14,277 bases of DNA, from contig CAKRPJ010000046.1 of assembly GCA_934376955.1 (NCBI GenBank), forward strand, positions 1-14,277, given 5' to 3'. The position numbers and the translations under genes are program-made. Under the pieces are notes generated by a model. It was not told the DNA's origin, searched no databases, and saw nothing but the letters and a program-made list of their open reading frames with translations. Of the stretch, positions 1 to 6,114 are shown piece by piece. The DNA comes from CAKRPJ01 sp934376955 (GTDB lineage: Bacteria > Bacillota > Clostridia > Lachnospirales > Lachnospiraceae). Numbering within the stretch: the first letter of the stretch is position 1; each line of letters begins with the position of its first letter.

Positions 1-3
1 TAT

Positions 4-77
4 GGCGGAATAGCTCAGTTGGCTAGAGCATACGGTTCATACCCGTAGTGTCGAGAGTTCGAATCTCCCTTCCGCTA
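4..77 (+). tRNA. tRNA-Met (CAT anticodon, elongator type)
   Basis: A full cloverleaf can be folded by hand. The acceptor stem is 4-10 with 70-76, with a G-U first pair. The D stem is 13-16 with 26-29. The anticodon stem TACGG/CCGTA (31-35/43-47) encloses a TTCATAC loop with CAT at 38-40. The T arm is 53-57/65-69 with loop TTCGAAT. The discriminator is A77 and CCA is not encoded (TCA follows). The anticodon stem lacks the GGG/CCC pairs of initiator tRNA, so this is elongator tRNA-Met; a CAT-anticodon tRNA-Ile modified to lysidine is the alternative and cannot be excluded by eye. The T stem carries one A54/C68 mismatch. A terminator follows within 5 bases, so this is the last or only tRNA of its transcript; anything upstream is outside the window. 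Confidence 0.95.
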
Positions 78-79
78 TC

Positions 80-112
80 AAAACCCGGTTATCTTTGATA
101 TCCGGGTTTTTT
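80..112 (+). terminator. Rho-independent terminator of the tRNA transcript
   Basis: A 14-base arm at 80-93 pairs with 97-110 with a single mismatch (T89 against T101) and a TTT loop, ending in a run of six T (107-112). It lies 3 bases after the tRNA 3' end. Confidence 0.9.
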
Positions 113-134
113 CATACATACTCCAATTTACAGG

Positions 135-175
135 AAAAAGAACCGGCAGGACATTATCCGTACCGGTTCTTTCTT
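135..175 (-). terminator. Terminator of the udp-deoB operon, possibly bidirectional
   Basis: Perfect 10-base arms AAAGAACCGG (137-146) and CCGGTTCTTT (163-172) surround a 16-base loop that holds a small GGA/TCC inner pairing. On the minus strand the stem runs into a T-rich stretch (TTCTTTTTCC), 18 bases past the deoB stop codon. On the plus strand TTTCTT follows, so it could also back up termination of the tRNA transcript. Confidence 0.8.
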
Positions 176-192
176 ATGTTTATCGGTTATTG

Positions 193-1383
193 CTATACAA
201 GCTTATCAAGGACAGAGGTTCCGATCATGCTGTCCGCTTTTTTAAGTCCAAAGTTGCTAAGGATCGTGGCTCCGATATCTCCGAAGGTCTCCGCTTCCGG
301 CAATCTGCTGCTCTCTTTAAACTCCGGAGAATAGGAAAGGAACGGAACCTTTTCGCGGGTATGATCCGTACCCTTATAGGTCGGGTCGTTTCCATGATCT
401 GCTGTTATAATAAGAAGGTCGTCCTCCCTGAGAAGCGAGAGAAGCTCGCCAAGCTTCTGGTCAAACCGCTCCAGTTCTTCTGCATATCCCTCCGGATTTC
501 TTCTATGGCCCCAGAGGGCGTCAAAATCCACAAGGTTTACGAAGCAGAGTCCATGGAAATCCTTTTTGCAGACATCAATGGTCTGTTCCATGCCATGCAC
601 AGAGGATTTTGACTTATAGCTCTCTGTGATCCCTTCTCCGTCAAAGATATCGCGTATCTTTCCGATGGAGATCACATCGTATCCGTTATCCTTGAGGATA
701 TTAAGTGCCGTTACTCCGGATGGCTTCAGGGCATAATCGTGACGGTTGCTTGTCCGGACAAACTCACCACGCTTTTTACCGATATATGGTCTTGCGATCA
801 CACGGCCCACGCGCCATTCCTCCTTCATTGTGATCTCACGCGCGATCTCACAGCATCGGTACAATTCCTCGAGACCGAAGGTCTCTTCATTTCCGCAGAT
901 CTGAAGGACGGAATCCGCAGAGGTATATACGATCATGTGACCTGTCGCGATCTCCTCCTCGCCAAGCTCATCTAAGATCGCCGTACCGCTTGCAGATTTA
1001 TTTCCAATCACCTTATGACCCGTTTTTTCCTCCAGCTCTTTAATAAGCTCCGGCGGAAAGCCATGGTCGGTAAAGGTCTTAAAGGGGGTCGTTGTATGGA
1101 TTCCCATCATCTCCCAATGTCCCGTCATGGTATCCTTTCCGTTGCTCATCTCACGCATTACCATGTAGTGTCCCTTCGGTTCCTTTTCCGGTTCCTGTCC
1201 CTTCATTGGGCAGAGCTCTCCGATCCCCAGCTTCATCATATTCGGGATCTTAAGCTCACTGACGCGTTCCGCAATGTGGCCCAGTGTATTTACGCCCACG
1301 TCTCCGAATTTTTCGGAATCCTCCATGGGCCCGATTCCAAGGGAATCTACGACGATCGTGAATATTCTTTTAAATTTCTGCAT
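193..1383 (-). CDS. deoB: Phosphopentomutase DeoB
   Basis: A 396-residue protein of the alkaline-phosphatase-superfamily phosphopentomutases, which interconvert (deoxy)ribose-1-phosphate and (deoxy)ribose-5-phosphate in the cytoplasm using two Mn2+ ions. The length matches the Bacillus enzyme (about 394). The N-terminal VVDSLGIG supplies metal ligand Asp13. KDTMTGHWE (83-91) contains Thr85, matching the threonine phosphorylated in the B. cereus enzyme. NLVDFDALWGHRR gives Asp288 and His293, and TADHGNDPTYKGTDHTRE gives Asp329, His330 and His341, so the whole metal site is present. The insert cap domain lies between about 100 and 220. The start ATG has AGAGGT 8 bases upstream. It is the second gene after uridine phosphorylase (65-base gap without a hairpin), so it would process the ribose-1-phosphate that enzyme releases. 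The hairpin at 135-175 ends the operon. Confidence 0.97.
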   Translation of the reverse strand: MQKFKRIFTIVVDSLGIGPMEDSEKFGDVGVNTLGHIAERVSELKIPNMMKLGIGELCPMKGQEPEKEPKGHYMVMREMSNGKDTMTGHWEMMGIHTTTPFKTFTDHGFPPELIKELEEKTGHKVIGNKSASGTAILDELGEEEIATGHMIVYTSADSVLQICGNEETFGLEELYRCCEIAREITMKEEWRVGRVIARPYIGKKRGEFVRTSNRHDYALKPSGVTALNILKDNGYDVISIGKIRDIFDGEGITESYKSKSSVHGMEQTIDVCKKDFHGLCFVNLVDFDALWGHRRNPEGYAEELERFDQKLGELLSLLREDDLLIITADHGNDPTYKGTDHTREKVPFLSYSPEFKESSRLPEAETFGDIGATILSNFGLKKADSMIGTSVLDKLV

Positions 1384-1448
1384 TCAGATCTACCTCTTTT
1401 CTTATTATCGTTATATCTGTTACTTTATATGCCTCTATTTTCTGAACC

Positions 1449-2228
1449 TTATCTCTTTTCCCTGTCCTGTGCGATCAGGATACGAAGCGCCTCCACACCG
1501 GCCCTGATCGCAGACTCTGTATCTCTGGCCAGAGGATTATCGAGTCCGGCTTTTTCTCTCTCCTGATTAGCCATAGCTAAAAAGCAGGCTCCGCAGCGCA
1601 CCTTCAGGTGGCTGGCTACAATAAATAATGCGGCGGATTCCATCTCGGATGCCTTGCAGCCAAGACGAAGCCACGCATCCCACTTATTGATCAGCTCATT
1701 TGCAACCGGCATCACGCTCGGATCATGCTGTCCGTAAAAGGAATCTTTACTCTGTACCACACCGGCATGCCAGTGATAGCCCAGCTTCTTTGACGCTTCA
1801 ACGAGGGCATTGATCACCTCAAGGTCTGCGACAGCCGGAAATTCGATCGGTGCATATTCTCGGCTGGTTCCCTCGGCACGGATGGCGCCGGTGGCGATCA
1901 CGATGTCGCCTCCCTTTACATTCATTTCCATACCGCCGCAGGTGCCCACACGCACAAAGGTATGGGCTCCGCATTTCACCAGTTCTTCCATTGCGATGGA
2001 TGCAGAGGGGCCGCCGATGCCGGTAGAGGTTACACTGACCTTTACACCATCCAGATACCCGGTATATGTCACAAACTCACGATTGTCTGCTACAAATTCC
2101 GCATTATCAAAGTGTTCCGCTATTTTTTTGCACCGTTTGGGATCTCCGGGCAGGATCACATACCCTCCCACATCACCCGGTCTTATATTCAAATGATACT
2201 GTAATCCGCGTTCTTTTTCGTAAGGCAT
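1449..2228 (-). CDS. udp: Uridine phosphorylase (nucleoside phosphorylase, PNP/UDP family)
   Basis: A 259-residue hexamer-type nucleoside phosphorylase that splits uridine with phosphate into uracil and ribose-1-phosphate. Visible motifs are the phosphate-binding LPGDPKR (26-32), STGIGGPSASIAMEEL (68-83), RVGTCGG (93-99), the EFPAVAD segment (129-135) shared with E. coli Udp, and EMESAA (195-200), the ribose-binding Glu-Met-Glu. The uracil-contact loop reads FYGQHDP (164-170). The glutamine that contacts uracil in E. coli Udp is kept, but the following arginine (R168 in E. coli) seems to be replaced, so base specificity may be broader. Uridine phosphorylase is the best call by overall similarity; a purine-active or general nucleoside phosphorylase is possible. 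The start has GGAGAGGAG upstream. It is first in the operon with deoB, with promoter at 2272-2300 and a 37-base leader that carries a small GCAGC/GCTGC hairpin (2244-2256) beside the ribosome binding site. Confidence 0.88.
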   Translation of the reverse strand: MPYEKERGLQYHLNIRPGDVGGYVILPGDPKRCKKIAEHFDNAEFVADNREFVTYTGYLDGVKVSVTSTGIGGPSASIAMEELVKCGAHTFVRVGTCGGMEMNVKGGDIVIATGAIRAEGTSREYAPIEFPAVADLEVINALVEASKKLGYHWHAGVVQSKDSFYGQHDPSVMPVANELINKWDAWLRLGCKASEMESAALFIVASHLKVRCGACFLAMANQEREKAGLDNPLARDTESAIRAGVEALRILIAQDREKR

Positions 2229-2271
2229 AGTATACTCCTCTCCGCAGCAGGGCTGCTCATTTCTTTCTTTT

Positions 2272-2300
2272 ACAATACCACAAAATCAGGCCACTGTCAA
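2272..2300 (-). promoter_or_regulatory. Sigma-A promoter of udp-deoB
   Basis: On the minus strand, -35 TTGACA (2295-2300, exact consensus) and -10 TATTGT (2272-2277) are separated by exactly 17 bases. The predicted start near 2265 leaves a leader of about 37 bases before the udp ATG. No catabolite (cre) or CytR-type site was recognised. Confidence 0.75.
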
Positions 2301-2366
2301 AAACACATCCTTCGCAAAATCGTTAATTTGCTTGCTGTTTACTTGCTTTTTCATTAATTTTCATTA

Positions 2367-2402
2367 AACAGCCTTGAAAGTGGCTGTTGCCTGTGCTATA
2401 AT
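2367..2402 (+). promoter_or_regulatory. Sigma-A promoter of the PAP2 gene with operator-like inverted repeat
   Basis: -35 TTGAAA (2374-2379), a 17-base spacer and -10 TATAAT (2397-2402), close to consensus. The -35 box lies between the arms of a perfect 7-base inverted repeat, AACAGCC (2367-2373) and GGCTGTT (2382-2388), a layout typical of a repressor site. Transcription would start near 2409, giving a leader of about 67 bases with a weak CCTCT/AGAGG pairing (2436-2456) before the ribosome binding site. Confidence 0.75.
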
Positions 2403-2475
2403 CTGCGAATGTTAAAGGAATGACATTTATGGCCTCCTCTGCCACTTTAAAAGAGGATGAAAAAGGAGTGTTTTT

Positions 2476-3129
2476 ATGAAACAGCTGATTAAAAAATACG
2501 GGCATATCTGGATCCTCTCCTATGGCATCATCTATCTGACCTGGTTTTCAAAGCTGCAGGAAAATGTAGGAAAGCCGTATCATGTAATACATGCGGCGCT
2601 GGATGATATGATCCCTTTCTGTGAGTATTTTATCGTTCCGTATCTGCTTTGGTTTTTATATGTGGCTGCTGCCATTATTTATTTCTTCTTTACCAGTAAG
2701 GAGGATTACTACAGGCTCTGCACATTTCTTTTCACCGGAATGACCATCAGTCTTCTGGTCTGCACCCTGTATCCCAACGGAACAAATTTCCGTCCGGTAA
2801 TCGACTCATCAAAGAATGTATTCTGTTATCTCGTGAACACATTGTGGAAGCTGGATCCGTGCATCAACGTATTCCCGAGCATCCATGTATACAATTCCAT
2901 CGGTGTCCACATTGCCGTCAGCCATAGCAGCACCCTCTCCAAAAACAAGCTTCTGCTGAACGGCTCCAGGATCCTCATGCTTCTGATCTGTATGGCAACC
3001 GTATTCTTAAAGCAGCATTCCGTTGTCGATGTTATGGGATCCTTGTTAATGGCAACTGTCATCTATCCGATCGCATACGCTCCGGAAACCTCCGGAAAGA
3101 AACGCTATGCCGGCGGACTCAATATGTGA
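2476..3129 (+). CDS. PAP2-superfamily integral membrane phosphatase/phosphotransferase
   Basis: A 217-residue, strongly hydrophobic protein with about five or six membrane segments (near 11-25, 52-73, 83-99, 137-150, 165-178 and 187-201) and no signal peptide separate from the first helix. Three PAP2 motif remnants are in order: FRP (105-107), FPSIHV with PSIH (134-137), and KQHSVVDVMG with His181 and Asp185, the catalytic histidine and its partner. The lysine of the first motif and the Ser-Arg of the third are absent, which fits the Aur1/inositol-phosphotransferase-like PAP2 branch better than classical lipid phosphatases. Likely role: removal or transfer of a phosphoryl or phospholipid head group at the membrane (phosphatidate, isoprenoid diphosphate or similar); the substrate cannot be told. 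It is a single-gene unit with its own promoter and terminator. The start has GGAG 7-8 bases upstream. Confidence 0.85.
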   Translation: MKQLIKKYGHIWILSYGIIYLTWFSKLQENVGKPYHVIHAALDDMIPFCEYFIVPYLLWFLYVAAAIIYFFFTSKEDYYRLCTFLFTGMTISLLVCTLYPNGTNFRPVIDSSKNVFCYLVNTLWKLDPCINVFPSIHVYNSIGVHIAVSHSSTLSKNKLLLNGSRILMLLICMATVFLKQHSVVDVMGSLLMATVIYPIAYAPETSGKKRYAGGLNM

Positions 3130-3159
3130 TCTATACAATAATTTCTAATAAGAGTAAAG

Positions 3160-3195
3160 AAACAGCCCCGAAAGTCTTCTTCGGAGCTGTTTTTA
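3160..3195 (+). terminator. Terminator between convergent PAP2 and dehydrogenase genes
   Basis: Arms AAACAGC-C-CCGAA (3160-3172) and TTCGG-A-GCTGTTT (3180-3192) pair with one C/A mismatch, followed by a T run (3190-3194). On the minus strand the same stem is followed by TTTCTTT, so it probably also ends the pepP-dehydrogenase transcript, whose stop codon is only about 10 bases away. Confidence 0.85.
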
Positions 3196-3204
3196 TTTAT
3201 CTGT

Positions 3205-4185
3205 TTATTTACGATATCCCGTGGTAAAATCCACCACATTCTTAAGCGGCTCCCCACTGCACCATGCTTTCAGGTTGCTTCCGGCGATCCTGATGATACG
3301 CTCAAAGGTCTCCGGCAGGAAAAAGTTTCCGGCAACATGAGGTGTGATCACAAGATTTCCAAGCTCCCATAAGGGGTCGTCTTCCGGAAGCGGCTCCGGT
3401 TCCGTCACATCGATGGCGGCCGCATTGAGATACCCTTCCTTGAGAACGTCATACAGCGCCTTAGGATCTATGGCATTTCCGCGGCCTACATTTATAAGGT
3501 AGGAACCCGGCTTCATCAGATGCAGTCTTCTCTCATCCATCAGATGATTCGTTGCCGGCCCACCCGGAAGCACCATAGCGACGATATCTGCCCTTGGAAG
3601 AAGCTCATCCAGCTTATCCATTGTATACTGCTCATCCAGATACTCCGGTTTTTCCCGATCTGTTCTGCGGACTCCGATCGTGTAAGCCCCCAGTGCCTTC
3701 ATCTTTCTCGCAAAATCACCGCCGATGTCCCCGATCCCAAGAGTCAGGATCGTAGAGCCCTCTACAGAGATAATATTGCCCATCGACTTCCACTGGTGGC
3801 TCGACTGATTTCTGTGATACTGGTTAAAGCGGCGGATCAGATCAAAAGTCATGGCGATCATGTGCTCTGAAACAGCAAGCCCATAGGCCCCTGTGGCATT
3901 AGTGAGTATCGTTTTTTCCGGAAGCACACCGGGTTTTGTATACTGGTCAGCTCCCGCAGAATTTAACTGAAACCATTCCAGAGCTTCTGCCTTCTGTATC
4001 AGCTCGGGAGAAAGATTTCCGATGATCGCATCTGCCTCTCTCACGTCCTCCTCGGATACCTGTTTTCCCGGAATATAACGAAAGCTGCATAAAGCTCCTC
4101 CCTCAGAGGCCATCTCCTGTAAGTATTCTTTATGTTTCTCCGTAACCGGGATCGTAACCAGAATATTCTTCTTTACTCCCGTCAT
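3205..4185 (-). CDS. D-2-hydroxyacid dehydrogenase (NAD(P)-dependent)
   Basis: A 326-residue member of the D-isomer-specific 2-hydroxyacid dehydrogenase family, which reduces 2-keto acids to D-2-hydroxy acids (or the reverse) with NAD(P)H in the cytoplasm. The Rossmann core has LGIGDIGG (149-156, GxGxxG). The catalytic arginine is in INVGRG (Arg235), the glutamate in DVTEPEPLP (Glu264) and the histidine in TPHVAG (His283), so the triad is complete. The residue after the last cofactor-sheet strand is basic (GVRRTD, 171-176) rather than the usual aspartate, which favours NADPH over NADH. The N-terminal 100 residues and the last 40 form the substrate domain; no ACT domain follows, so it is not a classical regulated SerA. 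Its start overlaps the pepP stop by one base (TAATG) with GGAGTGGAGG upstream, so translation is probably coupled. Substrate unknown; glyoxylate/hydroxypyruvate or branched-chain keto acids are possible. Confidence 0.92.
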   Translation of the reverse strand: MTGVKKNILVTIPVTEKHKEYLQEMASEGGALCSFRYIPGKQVSEEDVREADAIIGNLSPELIQKAEALEWFQLNSAGADQYTKPGVLPEKTILTNATGAYGLAVSEHMIAMTFDLIRRFNQYHRNQSSHQWKSMGNIISVEGSTILTLGIGDIGGDFARKMKALGAYTIGVRRTDREKPEYLDEQYTMDKLDELLPRADIVAMVLPGGPATNHLMDERRLHLMKPGSYLINVGRGNAIDPKALYDVLKEGYLNAAAIDVTEPEPLPEDDPLWELGNLVITPHVAGNFFLPETFERIIRIAGSNLKAWCSGEPLKNVVDFTTGYRK

Positions 4186-5984
4186 TATTCCTCCACTCCT
4201 ACAGGCTTTGTTTCGTTTCTAAGCCATGCTCTTTCCGCATCATTAAGGTACGGAGCCAGCTTTTCGTATACCATCTCCTGATATTCATTCAGCATTCGGA
4301 TATCGGAGCGATCCATAACCGACAGATCCAGAGCCGATGTATCAAAGGGAGCCAGTGTCAGTGTTTCAAAATACATAAACTGGCCGTACATGTTCTTCTC
4401 TCCCTTACGGCAGAGTAAAAGGTTTTCATCCCGGATTCCGTATCCGCCTTCAATATAAAGACCCGGCTCGTCAGATGTCACCATGCCTTCTTCCATAACA
4501 CAGCAGTCGCGGCGTTCCGGCACATGCTTCCAGCGGATCCCGTTCGGACGCTCATGAACATTGGAAAGGAAGCCGACACCATGGCCTGTTCCGTGGTTGA
4601 AGTTGAGTCCGCGCTCCCATAGTGGCCCCCGTGCCAGATAATCTAAATTGATACCCTGACATCCGTAAAGGAATCTGGCACCGGCAAGACGGAGCATTCC
4701 CATAAGCACCAGTGTATAGTGAAAACGCATTTCATCTGTGATGGGCCCGGTACAAACCGTTCTGGTCACATCTGTTGTTCCTTCATAATAATGTCCGCCG
4801 GAATCTAAGAGGTAGAAGCCACGGTCACCGATCACTGTTTCATCCTCTTTTGTCGGATGATAATGACACATAGCTGCATTAGAGCCATACGCAGAGATCG
4901 TAACAAAGCTCGGGCAGATATAACCCTCCTGCTCTTTACGGAATGCCTCCACACGCTCTGCCGCCTCAGTCTCGGTAATATTCTGCTTTAATCCCTCTGT
5001 CTTAAGCCAGTACAGGAATTTGGTGAGAGCAACGCCATCCTTTAAGTGGGCACGTCTAAGATTCTCCATCTCTATCGGATTCTTAACTGCCTTCATCAGA
5101 GAAGTCGGATTCATTTCTTCCACGATGCGGTTAGAGGAATCGATGCTCTTAAACAGGGCAAAATTCACCTTTTCTGTCTCCAGAAGTACCGTTTCCCCGC
5201 AAAGAGCGCGGGCTGCATCGTAAATATCACCATAAGCATGAACTGAGATATTATTTTCCTGAAGATATGCTCTTACCTTATCATCCATACGGCTGCTGTC
5301 GATAAACAGCTGTACCGCATCCATTTTCAGAAGGAGGAACGCAGCCGGAAGCGGATTTCCATCCTCTGCTTCCTTTCGGATGTTTAAAAGCCATGCAATA
5401 TCATCCAAACTTGCGATGATGTGGGAAGAAGCGTGAACCTCCTCCATTCTCTTTCTGACGCGGCTGATCTTGTCGGAAACGGATTCTCCTGCATATTCTA
5501 CGCCAAGTACCCAAAGTGCCGGGCTTTGCAGCGCCGGGCGGGACTTCCATACTTCTCCGACCAGGTCATTCTCTACGACACAGGAGCCATGTTTCTTTTC
5601 CAAGACACGCTCAAACTCCTGTCCCACCTTTGTATTTACCACACGGCCGTCCATACCGAGAACGCCGCCCTCCGGAAGATTTCTTTCAATATATTCCAAC
5701 ACAGTGGGAACTTCCTCATTTCCCATCTCCATAAGATCGGTATCCTGACCGGCAAGCTGCTTCTTCGCCTGAACAAAGTACCGTCCGTCTGTCCACATTC
5801 CGGAGAAATCCTGTGTTATAACCATGGTTCCTGCAGAACCGGAGAACCCGGAAATAAACTCACGGCATTTAAAATATGCCTCTACTTCTTCCGAATCATG
5901 GAAATCCGTTGACGGAATGTAATACATATCGATGTTTTTCTGCTTCATCAAAGCTCTTAAAGCCTGAAGACGTTCGTTAGCCAT
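4185..5984 (-). CDS. pepP: Xaa-Pro aminopeptidase (aminopeptidase P, peptidase family M24B)
   Basis: A 599-residue cytosolic-type aminopeptidase P that removes the N-terminal residue from peptides with proline in second position. It has the three-domain long form seen in eukaryotic XPNPEP1 and many Lachnospiraceae: two creatinase-like N-terminal domains (about 1-150 and 155-300) and a C-terminal pita-bread catalytic domain. All five di-metal ligands are visible: Asp394 and Asp405 (LLDSGGHYYEGTTD), His468 (GTGHGVG), Glu506 (SDEPGLY) and Glu520 (IRDENLLL), with spacing close to the human enzyme. His374 in CHYHP matches the catalytic-site histidine. No signal peptide. The start ATG is preceded by GGAAGGA. 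An extended -10 promoter lies about 27 bases upstream. The dehydrogenase follows with a one-base overlap; the functional link is not obvious beyond amino-acid and peptide catabolism. Confidence 0.95.
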   Translation of the reverse strand: MANERLQALRALMKQKNIDMYYIPSTDFHDSEEVEAYFKCREFISGFSGSAGTMVITQDFSGMWTDGRYFVQAKKQLAGQDTDLMEMGNEEVPTVLEYIERNLPEGGVLGMDGRVVNTKVGQEFERVLEKKHGSCVVENDLVGEVWKSRPALQSPALWVLGVEYAGESVSDKISRVRKRMEEVHASSHIIASLDDIAWLLNIRKEAEDGNPLPAAFLLLKMDAVQLFIDSSRMDDKVRAYLQENNISVHAYGDIYDAARALCGETVLLETEKVNFALFKSIDSSNRIVEEMNPTSLMKAVKNPIEMENLRRAHLKDGVALTKFLYWLKTEGLKQNITETEAAERVEAFRKEQEGYICPSFVTISAYGSNAAMCHYHPTKEDETVIGDRGFYLLDSGGHYYEGTTDVTRTVCTGPITDEMRFHYTLVLMGMLRLAGARFLYGCQGINLDYLARGPLWERGLNFNHGTGHGVGFLSNVHERPNGIRWKHVPERRDCCVMEEGMVTSDEPGLYIEGGYGIRDENLLLCRKGEKNMYGQFMYFETLTLAPFDTSALDLSVMDRSDIRMLNEYQEMVYEKLAPYLNDAERAWLRNETKPVGVEE

Positions 5985-6010
5985 ATTGATCCTTCCTTTC
6001 TCATCTTTCT

Positions 6011-6049
6011 ATAATACCACGATCTGACAGCTCCTCATTGTTTCCAATG
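6011..6049 (-). promoter_or_regulatory. Probable promoter of pepP with adjacent palindrome
   Basis: On the minus strand TGG-TATTAT (6011-6019) forms an extended -10 element, giving a start near 6004 and a leader of about 20 bases. No good -35 hexamer is present at the right spacing. Instead the -35 region is occupied by a perfect dyad, CATTG-TTTC-CAATG (6036-6049, plus-strand reading), which could bind an activator or repressor. Confidence 0.5.
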
Positions 6050-6072
6050 CCGCCTCATGCTTCTCGGGAAAA

Positions 6073-6103
6073 CCCTGCAAAAGGTATAGATCCTCCTGCA
6101 GGG
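6073..6103 (-). terminator. Terminator downstream of purL
   Basis: Arms CCCTGCA (6073-6079) and TGCAGGG (6097-6103), with an inner AGG/CCT pairing, precede TTTTCCC on the minus strand, 11 bases beyond the purL stop. The T run is short, so the terminator may be leaky toward pepP. Confidence 0.65.
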
Positions 6104-6114
6104 CCTCTTATTTA

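Noticed and set aside
1..112. tRNA-Met as an integration (att) site for a mobile element
   Set aside because: No integrase, direct repeat of the tRNA 3' end or mobile gene is visible; the neighbouring genes are housekeeping.
2323..2505. A 60-codon minus-strand frame in the udp/PAP2 intergenic region
   Set aside because: It crosses the PAP2 promoter and start on the opposite strand, has no good ribosome binding site and no recognisable sequence.
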